A stretch of DNA of 64,000 nt, taken from contig CM018031.1 of the NCBI GenBank assembly GCA_008638375.1, forward strand, positions 62,145,688 through 62,209,687, in the 5' to 3' direction. Within the stretch, counting starts at the first letter, position 1, and the number at the start of each line of letters is the position of its first letter. A model generated the notes under the pieces. That model ran no database searches. It saw only the letters and a list, made by a program, of their open reading frames with translations, and was not told the origin of the DNA. Below, one piece after another: positions 11,250 through 22,715 of this stretch. The position numbers and the translations under genes are program-made. Source of the stretch: Nyssa sinensis (lineage: Eukaryota; Streptophyta; Magnoliopsida; Cornales; Nyssaceae).

Positions 11250-11839
11250 TGCTGCACTTTTCGACTCGCAATAAGTATGGACTCCGTGACCTGTAGAACA
11301 CTCAGAAAGATGATCAGAGGACCACCGGATTGGCTCCGGCGGTAGCCGCTCCGATGCTTAAGTAAGTAAAAGAATTGAAAGATTGTATTGAAAGCCAAAG
11401 AATGGGCATAAAAATAAAGCGTACCTTTAGGGTTTAATTTATAGACCGTGATCTTCCTAAGTTGATTAGGATTTGATGCCATGAATATAGGGATTTGATC
11501 ATCGGAGATTGCAGTTACCTTGTGGAGTATTGCATAGAGATAACCATAGATGGTAGTTCCCTTGTTGAAGACTGTTTCCTTGTTTGAAGACTGTCTCCTT
11601 GTCGAAGACTGTTTCTTTGTTTGAAGACTGTCTCCTTGTCGAAGACTGTTTCTTTATTCCCTGCTCGGCATCCGCTAAGGCGGTGACGAGGTCTGGAGTG
11701 TTGATCTGGACCCTGTGATAAGTTCTGAGACCCTTGTCCGGATATATATGCTCTGAAGGTATAAGTTCGGTCACTTCCGACCTTTTGTGCTGATGTGTCA
11801 AATGCTGATTGGCCTGCTCTTTTATGGTATATCAGTTAC
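11250..11839 (-). repeat. Gypsy 5' LTR (right copy)
   Basis: It is the near-identical partner of the left LTR, with about 8 substitutions and no indel seen. The outer end is TATATCA at 11834 if GTTAC (11835-11839) is the target duplication. On the minus strand it drives the gag-pol transcript. Confidence 0.9.
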
Positions 11840-12018
11840 AGTCCTAAGAATGGGCAAAAGATTAGGGGTTGTTAACTTATCTTATATAAATATTTCCTTT
11901 TGAATGGAATAAAGATATATATATATCTTTTTAGCATTTTCAAATATCACAATTATCAAAACCTCTTCTTGCTCTTTGTTACATTGCTGCCATTTTAAAT
12001 TCTTTTTTTTATCCAACA
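11840..12018 (+). repeat. Copia-1 5' LTR, right piece
   Basis: This aligns with the second part of the 3' LTR (TCCTAAGAATGGGCAAAA, then CTTGTTC/CTCTTTGTTACATTGCTG, ending ATCCAACA). It holds a TATA-like stretch (TATATAAATA, about 11883-11892) and probably the U3/R region of Copia-1. Confidence 0.88.
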
Positions 12019-12020
12019 AG

Positions 12021-12033
12021 TGGTATCAGAGCC
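12021..12033 (+). other. Copia-1 primer binding site
   Basis: TGGTATCAGAGCC lies 2 bp after the 5' LTR and is complementary to the 3' end of initiator tRNA-Met, the usual Copia primer. Confidence 0.9.
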
Positions 12034-12139
12034 TTAGTTCGTCTTACAGGACCTTTGTTTTTTGAGAGAAAACCAAGAGAGTTTACTTAAAAAACCTTAT
12101 CCTATTTTAAACCTCACTTTAAAAAAGGGCTAGCAGTAA

Positions 12140-15100
12140 CTTTTCTCTGAGTGCTCCTCAAGTCTTCACTGGTGAAAACTATCAGATTTGGTTAGTGAAG
12201 ATGCAGTCTTACTTGGAAGCCTACGATCTCTAGGAAATTGTAGCTGAAGATGGGCCATTGGCTCCATTACCTAGAGATCCTACCCGGGCACAAATCAAAA
12301 CACATACTGAGAAGAAAACCAAAAGGTATAAAACTAAAACTCTTATTCAAAATTATGTAGCAGATTCAATTTTTTCCAGGATCATGACATGCAAGTCTGC
12401 AAAAGAAGCTTGGGACAAGCTTAAAATGCAGTACCAAGGAAGTGATAGAACTAGATAGATGCAAGTGTTGAACCTGAAAAGAGACTTTGAAGCTCTAAGA
12501 ATGCAAGAGGAGGAAACTATTATTAAATATTCTAATAGGATTGCTTTGATTGTTAATAAAATCAGGTTGCTTAGTGAAGATTTTCTTGACAGCAGGATTG
12601 TGGAAAAGGTTCTTGTGACACTTCCTGAGAGGTTTGAGTCTAAAATCTTCTCTCTAGAAGAGTCTAAGGATCTCTTTACTATTTCTCTTTGCATAACTAA
12701 CGAGTGCTCTTCAAGCACAAGAACAGATGGGGGCTTTAAGATAAGACATGATCACAGAAGGTGCTTTTCAAATACAAAATCAACAATCTGACAAAGGAAA
12801 AAAATAGTTCAGTAAGAAGAAGAGCAAGAATGAAAAGCAAAGCATTAAAGAAGGGTCTAAACAGAAGAAATATCCAACCTGCACACATTGTAAGAAGACC
12901 ACATTTGGAGAAGTACTGCTTGTAGAGGCCTGATGCAATGTGCGACAATTGCAAACAACTTGGTCACATTACCAAAGTGTGCAAATACAAGAACAAAGGT
13001 CCTTAATCTTAGCAAGCACCGGTGGTAGATGTAGATCCACGGGAGGAGCAACCTTTTGTAGTATCTTGTTTCTCAAGCTATGACTTTTGTAACACATGGC
13101 TTATTAATAGTGGATGCACATACCATATGTGCCACAATGCTGCCATATTCAGAGACCTTAATGAAACCTATAGCTCTAAGGTGAAGATTGGTAATGGTGA
13201 ATATGTGAAAGTCAAAGGAAAAGGCACAACTGTTGTCAAAAGAACCTCATGTATCAAACTCATTCTTGATTTGTTATTTGTACTTGACATTGGTCAGAAT
13301 CTACTGAGTGTAAGTCAGATGCTTGAGAAGGAATATTCTCTATAATTCAAAGACAACCAATGCAATATCTTTGATTCCTCTATAGCAAAATTGGTCTGTG
13401 TGAAGATGAGTAGCAAGAGTTTTTCTATCAATTCGGAGCAAGCTGCTGAACATGCTTATGCTGGCATCACTCAAAGTGTTTCAAGCTTGTAACATAGAAG
13501 GTTTGGACACTATAACCAAAGGATTTTAGTAGACTTGAAAAAGCATGAACTAGTTGAGAACATGCCTGACATCTCTGATGAGGCTTAAATATGTGAGACT
13601 TGTCAACAAGGCAAACAAGTAAAGTTGCCATTCCCAAAGAATCAAGCTTGGAGAGCCACTGAGAAGCTTCAACTCATCCACACTGATGTGTGTGGCCCTA
13701 TGAACACAACTTCTCTGAGTGGTAACAAATACTTCATTCTCTTTATAGATGACTATAACAGAAGGTGTTAGGTATATATTATCAAGCTCAAGAGTGAAGT
13801 TTTCACTATTTTCAAAAATTCAAAGCCCTTGTAGAAAATCAAAGTGGCTTGAATATTAAAATCTTGAGATCTGACAATGGCACTGATTATACCTTTAATT
13901 AATTTGCCGAGTTTTGTAGCATTGCAGGCATAGAACATCAGCTAACAATACCATACACACCACAATAGAATGGTGTCTCTGAGAGAAAGAACATGACTAT
14001 AATGGAGATGGCTAGCTATCTCTTATTTGAGAAGAAAATCCCAAACAAATTATGGGCAGAAACTAATACCTTTGTATACTTGCTGAATATGCTACCTACA
14101 AAAGCCTTGAAGAACAAAACACCATATGAAGCTTGGAATGGTGTCAAACCCTCAGTGCATCATTTGAAGGTGTTTGGGAGCATATGCTACTATCAAGTGC
14201 CAGAACAAAAAAAAAAACCAAGCTTGACAGTAGAGCTCAAAATGGCATTCTCATTGGCTATGGTTCATTAACTAAAGGTTACAAGATTTTTTGCCTTCAA
14301 AATAACAAAATTGTCTTGCGCAAGAATGTGAAGGTTGATGAGGTAACAACCTAGGATTGGAAAAATCAGTAGAATGTGCAACCAGATGCCTCTATTGGTG
14401 ATCAAATTCAAGAAAACTTTGATGACATACCAGTGAGAGGCACAAGATCCTTGCAGGACATTTATCAGAGGTGTAGCTTGGCAATCTTTGAACCTGCAAG
14501 TTACTTTGAAGCAAAAGATTCTTAAGCTTGGAAGAGAGCAACGCAAGAAAAACTGGAGATGATCAATAAAAATGAAACCTGGCAACCAGTAGAAAGGCCC
14601 AAAAATCACAAGGTGATAGTAGTCAAATGGGTTTTCAAAACAAAACTCAATCCTGATGGTTCAATATGCAAACACAAAGCCAGATTGGTGGTAAAGGACT
14701 ATGCTCAGTAGTATGGTGTGGATTATCAGGAGACCTTTGCTCATGTGGAAAGGTATGATACAATCAGACTTTTCATTGCTCTTACAACTCATAATTCCTG
14801 GCAAATCCATCAATTAGATGTCAAATCTGCTTTTTTGAATGAATTACTTGATGAAGAAATTTATCTAGAATAGCATGATGGGTATGCAGCTCTTGGTAAA
14901 GAAGATCATGTGTATCTCCTAAAGAAGGCCTTGTATGGCCTGAAACAAGCCCCTAGGGCTTGGTATGATAGAGTGGATAGCCATTTGAATCAACTTGGCT
15001 TTTGTAGAAGCCAGAGTGAAGAAACTTTGTATGTGAAATTTGGTAAAGATCAAATTCTAATAGTCTCTATTTATGTAGATGACATGCTTATAACTAGAAA

Positions 15101-15975
15101 TCAACCTAAGCTAATTCAAAGGTTCAAGTATAAGATGAAGAAAGTCTTTGAAATGATTGATCTTGGAGTCATGAAGTACTTCTTGAGAATGGAAGTGATG
15201 CAATTATGTTCAGGTATCTTCATATGCCAACAAAAGTATGCCATGGATATCCAAAGAAGATTCAAAATGTAGGATTGTAAACCTGTAACTACACCTATGA
15301 CAATCAATGAGAAGCTAAGCAAAGATGATGACTCCAAGAAAGTGGATGGAAGTTTGTATAGAAGTTTAATTGGCAGCCTCCTATATCTCACAACAAGCAG
15401 ACCTGATATAATGTTTGCTGTGAGTATGCTTTCAAGGTTGATGCATTCATAAAGTGAAAGGCATTTCCCAGCTACTAAAAGAGTGCTAAGGTACATGAAG
15501 GGTACCATTGTCCTTGGAGTTCAATTTTCTAAATTTGTAGAAGAAAACTCGAAGTTGTTAGGCTATTCTAAAAGTGATTGGGGAGGCTGTGTTGATGATT
15601 CAAGAAGCACTTTAGGCTCTGATTTTTTCACTTGGAGCTCAAGGAAACAAGAAACTACAACCCAATCTACAGTAGAAGCAGAATACATTGTTGTTGCCTC
15701 TGCTGTAAACCAAGCTATCTGGTTAAGAAAATTATTGAAAGACTTGGGGCAAGAACAAGTTGAAACAACCAAAATTATGTGTGACAACATTTCTGTAGTT
15801 TCAATTTCAAAAAATCCAATGTTTCATGGTCAAACAAAGCATATTAAGATCAAGTTTCACTTTATTAAATAAGTTCAACAATCCAATGAAGTGTTACTTG
15901 TCAATTGTTGTTCTAAAGATCAACTTGCTGACATCTTTACTAGGCCATTGCTAAAGGAAAGATTTGAAGTTTTGA
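12140..15975 (+). pseudogene. Copia-1 gag-pol remnant
   Basis: Pieces in order are gag (12,258-12,790), a zinc-knuckle relic near 12,880-12,990, protease (about 13,090, LINSGCTYHM, where Asn replaces the catalytic Asp), integrase (13,600-14,280), and reverse transcriptase (14,620-15,270, with LYGLKQAPRAWYD and YVDDMLIT). RNase H follows (15,540-15,870, with STVEAEYIVVASAV). Copia order is diagnosed by integrase lying before RT. The frame is broken by more than a dozen stops (for example near 12,232, 12,456, 13,343, 13,771, 14,353, 15,270), so no function remains. Confidence 0.92.
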
Positions 15976-16016
15976 GACAAAAGATATGTGTTTGTCACCT
16001 AGATGCCGAGGAGGAG

Positions 16017-16287
16017 TGTTCAGGAGTTGGCATTTCAGGATTCAAGCATTAAAGACTTATTGTGGAAATTAGATTAAGTTTGTTATATTGTTAAATTCAA
16101 AATTTAGTTACAACAGTTCTAAGAATGGGCAAAAAATTAGGAGAAGTTGTTAATTCTCTTGTATAAATATTTCTTTTTGAGTGAAATAGAAATGTATCTC
16201 TTTTTAGCATATTTAAATACTACAATTATTAAAACTTCTTGTTCTTTGTTACATTGCTGTCATTTTAAATTATTTTTTTATCCAACA
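16017..16287 (+). repeat. Copia-1 3' LTR
   Basis: It is 271 bp, starts TGTTCAGGAG after the purine tract GAGGAGGAG (16008-16016), and ends CCAACA before CGAAA. It is uninterrupted and serves as the reference for the split 5' LTR. Confidence 0.92.
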
Positions 16288-16349
16288 CGAAACTTACCTG
16301 GGTTCCCTGTCCGTAAGGTTCGAGTGTGAGGGCGAGCCCAACGGTCAAG

Positions 16350-17728
16350 CACGTTTTTGACAATTCTAGGATCTTTTCCCCTTCTTGTGCTGCTTTCCTT
16401 CAACCATTCTTACAAACCCTTTGGGTTTTCCAGTTGAGAAAATGAGATATCCCATAACCAATCCAAACACCATTCCACATCCATATCCCAATACGACGAC
16501 TTCCCAAGTAAAGCCACTCGCAAATCTCGAATCATCTTCTTGTCGCAGCAAGGTTGGCGGCTGTGGCACCTCATCATCCCTACATTTCTTGGTCAATGGA
16601 AATCCACATAAGGCCAAGTTACCTTCGTACGAATCATTTCCAAATGTATCAAAGTGTCGACCTTGAGGTATTAGTCCGACGAGATGGTTTTGAGAAAGGT
16701 TCAATACTGCAAGAAATGTCAGTTTTGTCAGCTGCCAAGGAATCTCCCCGATCAATTGATTGGAAGAGAGGTCTAAAGACTCGAGCACAGTCAAATTTCC
16801 AAGGGATGTTGGGATATGGCCTGCAAGGCTGTTATGAGATAAGTTGAGCAACCGGAGTGAGTTGAGTTTTCCGATGGAATTCGGAATCTCTCCTTGGAAT
16901 TTGTTGGTCGATAAATCAATGGTTGTGAAAATGTTCAGGATTCTCACAAGTTCATGCTCTGTCCCTTTTACCACCACTGTTACAGAATATTGATAATACG
17001 AGTCTCCCATGTATCCTAAATTTTTATGCTCATCCACATTCATCATGGCTTCCAAATTTTCCAAATATTTGGTTGGCTAAAGGCCGGTGAACTCATTGTG
17101 AGAGAGATCAACGATGCGCAAGTTAGGAAAGGGAAGTTTAGTGTTCGAAGCACCTATTGTACCAATGAATCTGTTGGATCTTAAGACAAGGATGCGCAAC
17201 TCCGGGAGTAACTCCAACCAATTGGGGAATGTACCACTTAGCTTGTTGTTTCCGAGATCTAGAACTTGCAATTGTCTACAGTTGACCAGAGTTTGTGGCA
17301 CCGGCCCTTCCAATTGATTGCCATTCAAGCCAAGATTCCTCAATTTATTGCCCTCTGTGAATGTTGATGGAATAGCGCCATGAAAGTGATTCATCCGCAA
17401 ATCCAACTCTAGGAGCTCATTGCTAAAGTTTACCAAACATTGTGCAATCATGCCGCCCAAGCTGTTATTATTCAACACAAGAAATTGTAGGGAACTAAAA
17501 TTGCAAATGGTAGATGGTATTTTGCCCGTCAATTCATTCGAGTGCAGGCTTAGGAAGCGTAATTGAGTCAAGCTCCCTCATTGAGCTGTGATTTCACCGG
17601 AAAGTTTATTTCCATCCATGGTATCAGCCTTGATTGATACTAATATCAAGAACATCCAGCAACGTCAAATTCCAAATCTCAGGTGGAATTGTTCCACTTA
17701 GATTGTTGTAGGACAGCTGTAACGCATT
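16350..17728 (-). pseudogene. LRR receptor-like protein copy 1, C-terminal half (separated from its N-terminal half by Copia-2)
   Basis: The minus strand encodes LRRs, a spacer block (VVVKG), four final LRRs, a juxtamembrane acidic stretch, a transmembrane segment (VVVLGYGCGMVFGLVMGYLIF) and a short basic tail. There is no kinase, so it is receptor-like protein architecture. Defects relative to copy 2: a deletion of roughly eight LRRs with frame loss near 17,580-17,640, an in-frame TAG at about 17,081, and a TAG at 16,366 that removes about ten tail residues. It is the same gene as 22,716-24,084. Joining across Copia-2 minus one GAGGT leaves the LRR frame continuous, so the gene was still in frame at that point when hit. 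Confidence 0.9.
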
Positions 17729-17733
17729 GAGGT

Positions 17734-17949
17734 TGTTAAAGAAGAAGAAGATTCTAGTGTAGTTCCTTTCTGTTATTCTGTTAGGAACAGCTATTGTAAC
17801 TAATTCTGTTATCTTCCTTAGCTGTAATTAGTTAGGTAGGTTCGATTGTATTCTTCCCTCTATAAATACTCTAAAGATGTTCTCTTCCCTTTAAGAAATG
17901 AATGGATATTTCTTCTGTTTTCCATTTCTTCTCTCTCTGTTTTTCTTCA
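17734..17949 (+). repeat. Copia-2 5' LTR
   Basis: TGTTAAAGAAG to TTTTCTTCA, 216 bp. It contains TATAAATA at about 17,861-17,868, likely the element promoter. Confidence 0.95.
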
Positions 17950-18137
17950 TGGTATCAGAGCAGGCCAAAGGTCCTGAGTTCAAATCTCACTGTCACTCAA
18001 AAAATATGAATTGCCACGTGTAGGCTCAAAGTCGCCACACGTGAGGGGGCGTGTTAGAGAATATAATAATAAAGTTACACCCTCTTTAACAGCTTAAGCT
18101 TTTAGATGAGTTGGTAACTTCACATGGTATCAGAGCC
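17950..18137 (+). other. Composite leader of Copia-2: TRIM-like segment between two primer sites
   Basis: TGGTATCAGAGC occurs at 17950 and again at 18125. Between them lie a purine tract (GTGAGGGGGCG, 18041-18051) and a 73-bp segment, 18052-18124, that starts TGTTAGAG and ends TTCACA. This is the layout of the 3' half of a terminal-repeat retrotransposon in miniature (primer site, short interior, purine tract, LTR), followed by a second primer site. It has no coding capacity. A chimera made at the shared primer-site sequence is my inference. Confidence 0.55.
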
Positions 18138-18255
18138 TTATGACTTGCGTCATTTAGCTTTTCTCCCTCTCTCTCTCGCTTGATTCTATACTTCTAAACT
18201 CTTGAAATTTCTGTTTCTTCTTCTAATTTCTCAGTCATACAGTTTAAATTTCATT

Positions 18256-21200
18256 ATGGCGTTAGATCCCCTTCAGTTTTTGATTTCCAATCTCAACTCA
18301 ATTGTTACGATAAAGCGTGATTTGACAAATTATCTCACCTGGAAAGCACAGATCAGTGCTGCACTTGATGTGTATGATCTTCTTGGCTACGTTGATGGTT
18401 CAATTCCTATGCCATCTGAACAGATTGAAGTCACTGTTGGTGATGCGGCACAACGAGTCGCAAATCCACGATTTACAGAATGGAAAAGAGCAGATCGGCA
18501 TCTTCGGAGTGCCATAAATGCTACAATTCATCCATCCTTGCTCCCTCATGTTGTTAATCTGAAACATGCCTTTGAAGTATGGAATGTCTTGGAGAAGAGA
18601 ATGAATTCGACATCAAGATCTCACATCATGCAACTCAGAAATGATCTACAACGAGTAAAGAAAGATTCTGCAAAGCCTATGAAAGATTATCTTGATAAGG
18701 TAAAGCAGATCACAGACAAACTAGCAGCAACATCCAACACAATTTCTGATGAAGAGATTGTTCTTGTTATCTTGAAAGGGCTCCCAAGAGAATATATGTC
18801 TTTTAAAACAGCCATTAGAGCAAGAGAAGCGTCAATCACTGTGGAAGAATTGTCAAATCTTTTTCTTAGTGAAGAGATCAACATTTCGATGGAGGAACTT
18901 GAGTTGAACTCTCAAGTTGAAGTTACTACAGCATTCTCTGCCCAGAAAGGAAAATTTTCTGGTACTTAAGGCAAGTACCAACATAATAGAGGTTCTTTTA
19001 GAGGGAGTGTAAGGAATGGTAGAGGATTTAATAGAGGAAGGGGAAATTTCAATTTCAACCGAAGTAATAATGGCAGAGGTCAGTGGAGCTACAATTCAAA
19101 TTTTGGTCCTCAGGAAGTAAGATGTCAAATTTGTAATAAGCCGCGCCATACAGCGAAAGACTACTGGTATAGAACTGATCTTGGATTTCAACCTCAGCCT
19201 ACTCAAGCTTTGATAGCTTCCAGTGAAAATCCACCAGATGCTCAGTGGTTCTTTGATTTTAGAGCAACTCACCATGTCACTTCCAATGTGGAGAATTTAC
19301 AGCAACCTGAGCACTACACAGGTGCTCAAAAGGTAGCAGTTGGTAATGGTAAGCATCTAGATATTGAGCATAAAGGAGATGGTATACTTCCTACACCTAC
19401 AAGTCAGTTTCTTTTGAAGGATATTCTACATGTTCCTCACATATCAACAAATCTACTTTCAGTTCATAAATTTGCTCAAGAAAATAATTGCATTATCTCT
19501 TTTTCTGCATCTGAATTTGTTGTACAGGACATCAACTCAATGCAAGTTCTTCTTCGAGGGAGTAGTAAAAATGGCCTGTATCCAGTACACCATGCTTATA
19601 AATCATTCACATCAATTCCAGCTTCAATCTCAAATAGCTCTGCTAGCTCTGCCTTTCATACTACTATACCTATTTGGGATAAAAGGCTTGGTCATCCTTC
19701 TAATCAGTCTCTCAAACACATACATGGCCAACTAGGTGTTCCTATTTCTATAATTGATAATAAATTGTCTTGTGAAAGTTGCAGTGTTAGCAAAAGTCAT
19801 AGGTTACCATTTTCAAATTCTATTTCTGAATCCACAGTTCCTTTAGCACTTGTTCATATCGATGTATGGGGACCTTCTTCTATTACTTCAATAAATGGCT
19901 TTCGATATTATCTAGTGTTTGTTGATGATTTTTCTAGATTTTGTTGGGTCTATCCCTTGCTGTATAAATCTGATGCTCCAAGAATCTTTCAACAATTCAA
20001 AATCCTAGTGGAAAATCAATTTTCTACTACAATCAAAACCATAAGAACTGATGGAGGAGGAGAATTTGTTAACAATCATATGAAATCTCTTGTTCTGCAA
20101 CATGGCATTAATCATCAGCTTACTTGTCCACATACTCCCCAACAAAATGGTATTGCTAAAAGAAAACATAGGCACTTAATAGAGATGACTAGAACCTTGC
20201 TTCACACTGCCTCTATGCCTTTTAAGTATTGGGTAGAAGCCCTTACCACTGCAGCCTTTCTCATTAATCGACTACCTACCATTGTTCTTCATAATATCTC
20301 TCCTTATGAACAGCTTTTTCATGTTTCTCCTGACTATTCCTTGTTAAAAACTTTTGGTTGTCTGTGTTTTCCTTGGTTAAAACCGTATACCACTCATAAA
20401 CTGGAACCAAGGTCCAAACCTTGTTGTTTTCTTGGTTATGATGCACATGCTAAAAGATATAAGTGTATGGATTTGCAAACTAACCATATCTATATTTCAA
20501 GACATGTTCAGTTTCATGAAGATAATTTTCCTTTTGTGTCTATGGCTAGTTCTCAAGATGTCTCTTCTAGTGCTTCCTCTGCTACTTCTAGTTCCTCACC
20601 ATCTCAACCTGATGTGATTCCCCATCCTACTCATCCAGTTATTCCTCACTTTCAACCTTCCACTTCTACTAATGTGTTTCCCTCCAACACTTCCGCTTCC
20701 TCTTCTATGAATATCTTTTCTTCTCCCTCATCTCCTCCTATCAATAATTCTTCATCTACTTTGCATCAGTCATGTTCTACTACATCAGCTGATTCTTTCA
20801 TTCTAGTTCCTCCTGTTACAACTTCTGTGCCTTCCCCTGTTACTGTTCCTCCTTCCTCACCTGTCAATACTCATCCTATGACTACTCGATCTAAAGCTAG
20901 TATTTTTAAGCCTAAACATCCTTTATCCCTTACAGCTTCTCTTCAACAGTCCACCACTCCTGAACCCAAGTCCTTCACTGAAGCCTCTAAATCTACCCCT
21001 TGGAAAGATGCTATGCAATCTGAGTTTGATGCTCTTAAACAACAAGGTACTTGGACTCTAGTTCCTTCTCCTCAAAGTAATAATATTGTGGGTTGTAAAT
21101 GGGTGTTTAAACTCAAAACTCAAGCTGATGGCACTATTGCTAGACATAAAGCTCGGCTGGTTGCTCAGGGATACACACAAGAATATGGTCTTGATTATAC

Positions 21201-22490
21201 AGAAACTTTTAGTCCAGTGGTGAAGCAACCTACTATTCGCATTGCCTTGTCTTTAGCTATGCATTTTCAATGGGAGATCAAGCAATTAGATGTCTCAAAT
21301 GCTTTTTTACATGGTACCTTGTCTGATGAAGTATATATGAGTCAGCCTCAGGGGTTTGTGGATGCTCAATATCCTCACTTTGTGTGCAAACTGAATAAAG
21401 CTCTTTATGGTTTAAAACAAGCCCCTCGAGCTTGGTTTGAGACCTTTTCCTCTTACTTAGTTCATACTTGTCAGTTCAAAGCAAGTCAAGCTGACCCTTC
21501 TTTGTTCATCCGACGGTCTCATGGTGATACTACTTTACTCTTGGTTTATGTGGATGATATCTTAGTAACTGGCTCTAATTCTGCTTTGATCACTCAGTTG
21601 GTCCAGTCTCTCAACATGAAATTTCTCATGAAAGATCTTGGGCATTTGAACTATTTTCTTGGGATTGAAGTTCAGAAAAATGAGTGTTCTATGCATCTAT
21701 CTCAGACAAAGTATGCTCTTGAGGTTTTGGCCAAGGTTGGTATGCTTGATTGCAAACCCTCTCCAACTCCATCTACTTCCAAAACCACTTCCCCTGCTGA
21801 TACTACTGTCTTTGCTAATCCTGCATTGTATTGTTGGGAGTCTTCAATATCTGACTCTTACACGGCCTGACCTCTCTTTTGCTATTAATCAAGCCTGCCA
21901 ACACATGCATAATCCTCTCACTTTTCATTTTGATGCTGTTAAACTCATTTTACGGTACCTCAAAGGTACTCTTCATCATGGTCTTACCTTTCAGCAGTCT
22001 CCTTTAGTGCTTGAAGCCTATTCTGATGCGGATTGGGCAGGAGATTTCTTGGACAGGCGTTCGACTTCTGGTCTTTGTGTGTATTTGGGTTCCAATCTTG
22101 TGTCATGGACAGCCAAAAAGCAACCTACTGTTGCTAGATCCTCCACTGAAGCTGAATATCGTGCCTTAGCCCAAGCTGCTATAGAATTGTGTTGGATCCA
22201 AACTCTCCTCCATGAGATCTCTGTTGAGATTCCTTCTGTTCCTACCCTTTGGTGTGACAATAAAAGTGCAATCTCCCTTGCTGCTAATCCGGTGTTTCAT
22301 TCTCGAACAAAACATATTGAAGTGGATTATCATTTTATTCGTGAGAAGGTCTTGCAAAACATTATCCACATCCAGTTCGTCTGCTCTTCAGATCAATATG
22401 CTGATATTTTCACAAAGTCTTTGCCCACTGCTCGGTTTCAGTTCCTTGCTCACAAGCTTACAGTGCAGCCTTGCCCCATTAGCTTGAGGG
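18256..22490 (+). pseudogene. Copia-2 gag-pol polyprotein (disabled)
   Basis: Gag starts at ATG 18256 (MALDPLQFLISN) and runs to an in-frame TAA at 18967. The zinc knuckle near 19,120 reads CQICNKPRHTAKDYW, with its third Cys changed to Tyr. The protease site near 19,250 reads FDFRATHH, with Phe-Arg where the family has Ser-Gly. The integrase core has DVWGP and TDGGGEF, but the residue exactly 35 after the second Asp is Lys (IAKRKH), so the DD35E Glu is lost. RT is complete (LYGLKQAPRAW, YVDDILVTG). A small deletion near 21,825 shifts frame before RNase H (SDADWAGD, STEAEYRALAQ). The copy cannot transpose on its own. Confidence 0.93.
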
Positions 22491-22494
22491 GGGA

Positions 22495-22710
22495 TGTTAA
22501 AGAAGAAGAAGATTCTAGTGTAGTTCCTTTCTGTTATTCTGTTAGGAACAGCTATTGTAACTAATTCTGTTATCTTCCTTAGCTGTAATTAGTTAGGTAG
22601 GTTCGATTGTATTCTTCCCTCTATAAATACTCTAAAGATGTTCTCTTCCTTTTAAGAAATGAATGGATATTTCTTCTGTTTTCCATTTCTTCTCTCTCTG
22701 TTTTTCTTCA
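22495..22710 (+). repeat. Copia-2 3' LTR
   Basis: It is identical to the 5' LTR except for one C/T difference near 22,650, and is followed by the GAGGT duplication. Confidence 0.95.
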
Positions 22711-22715
22711 GAGGT

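Larger units (their letters stand above)
129..11834 (-). mobile_element. Ty3/Gypsy LTR retrotransposon of the Tat type, inserted in the Copia-1 5' LTR
   Basis: The element reads on the minus strand: 5' LTR on the right, then gag, protease, reverse transcriptase, RNase H, a second RNase H, integrase, a 3' region with tandem repeats and antisense genes, and the 3' LTR on the left. Two RNase H domains and an integrase with a GPY/F-like end but no chromodomain point to the Tat lineage; this is family knowledge applied to what is visible. GTTAC flanks both outer ends (124-128 and 11835-11839) and is the likely 5-bp target duplication. I counted 8 substitutions over about 590 bp between the LTRs (about 1.4%). 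Several stops and frameshifts make the copy non-autonomous. Confidence 0.92.
25..16287 (+). mobile_element. Ty1/Copia LTR retrotransposon (Copia-1), decayed and split by a nested Gypsy element
   Basis: Both ends are identifiable. The LTR starts TGTTCAGGAG at 25 and again at 16017, and ends in ATCCAACA at 12018 and 16287. The 5-bp sequence CGAAA lies immediately outside both ends (20-24 and 16288-16292), as expected for a target site duplication. The 5' LTR is interrupted between about 128 and 11835 by an antisense Ty3/Gypsy element. The interior (12019-16016) has a tRNA-Met-type primer site, gag, protease, integrase, reverse transcriptase and RNase H remnants in Copia order, all broken by stops. 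The two LTRs differ at many positions and by small indels, so this insertion is older than the Gypsy element inside it. Confidence 0.93.
17734..22710 (+). mobile_element. Young Ty1/Copia element (Copia-2) inside receptor copy 1
   Basis: The two 216-bp LTRs (17734-17949 and 22495-22710) differ at a single base by eye. GAGGT flanks both sides (17729-17733 and 22711-22715). The primer site TGGTATCAGAGC follows the 5' LTR, and the purine tract TTGAGGGGGGA precedes the 3' LTR. Total length is 4,977 bp. The short LTRs and size suggest the Ale/Retrofit lineage, which I have not confirmed. The insertion splits a leucine-rich repeat codon run. Confidence 0.96.
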
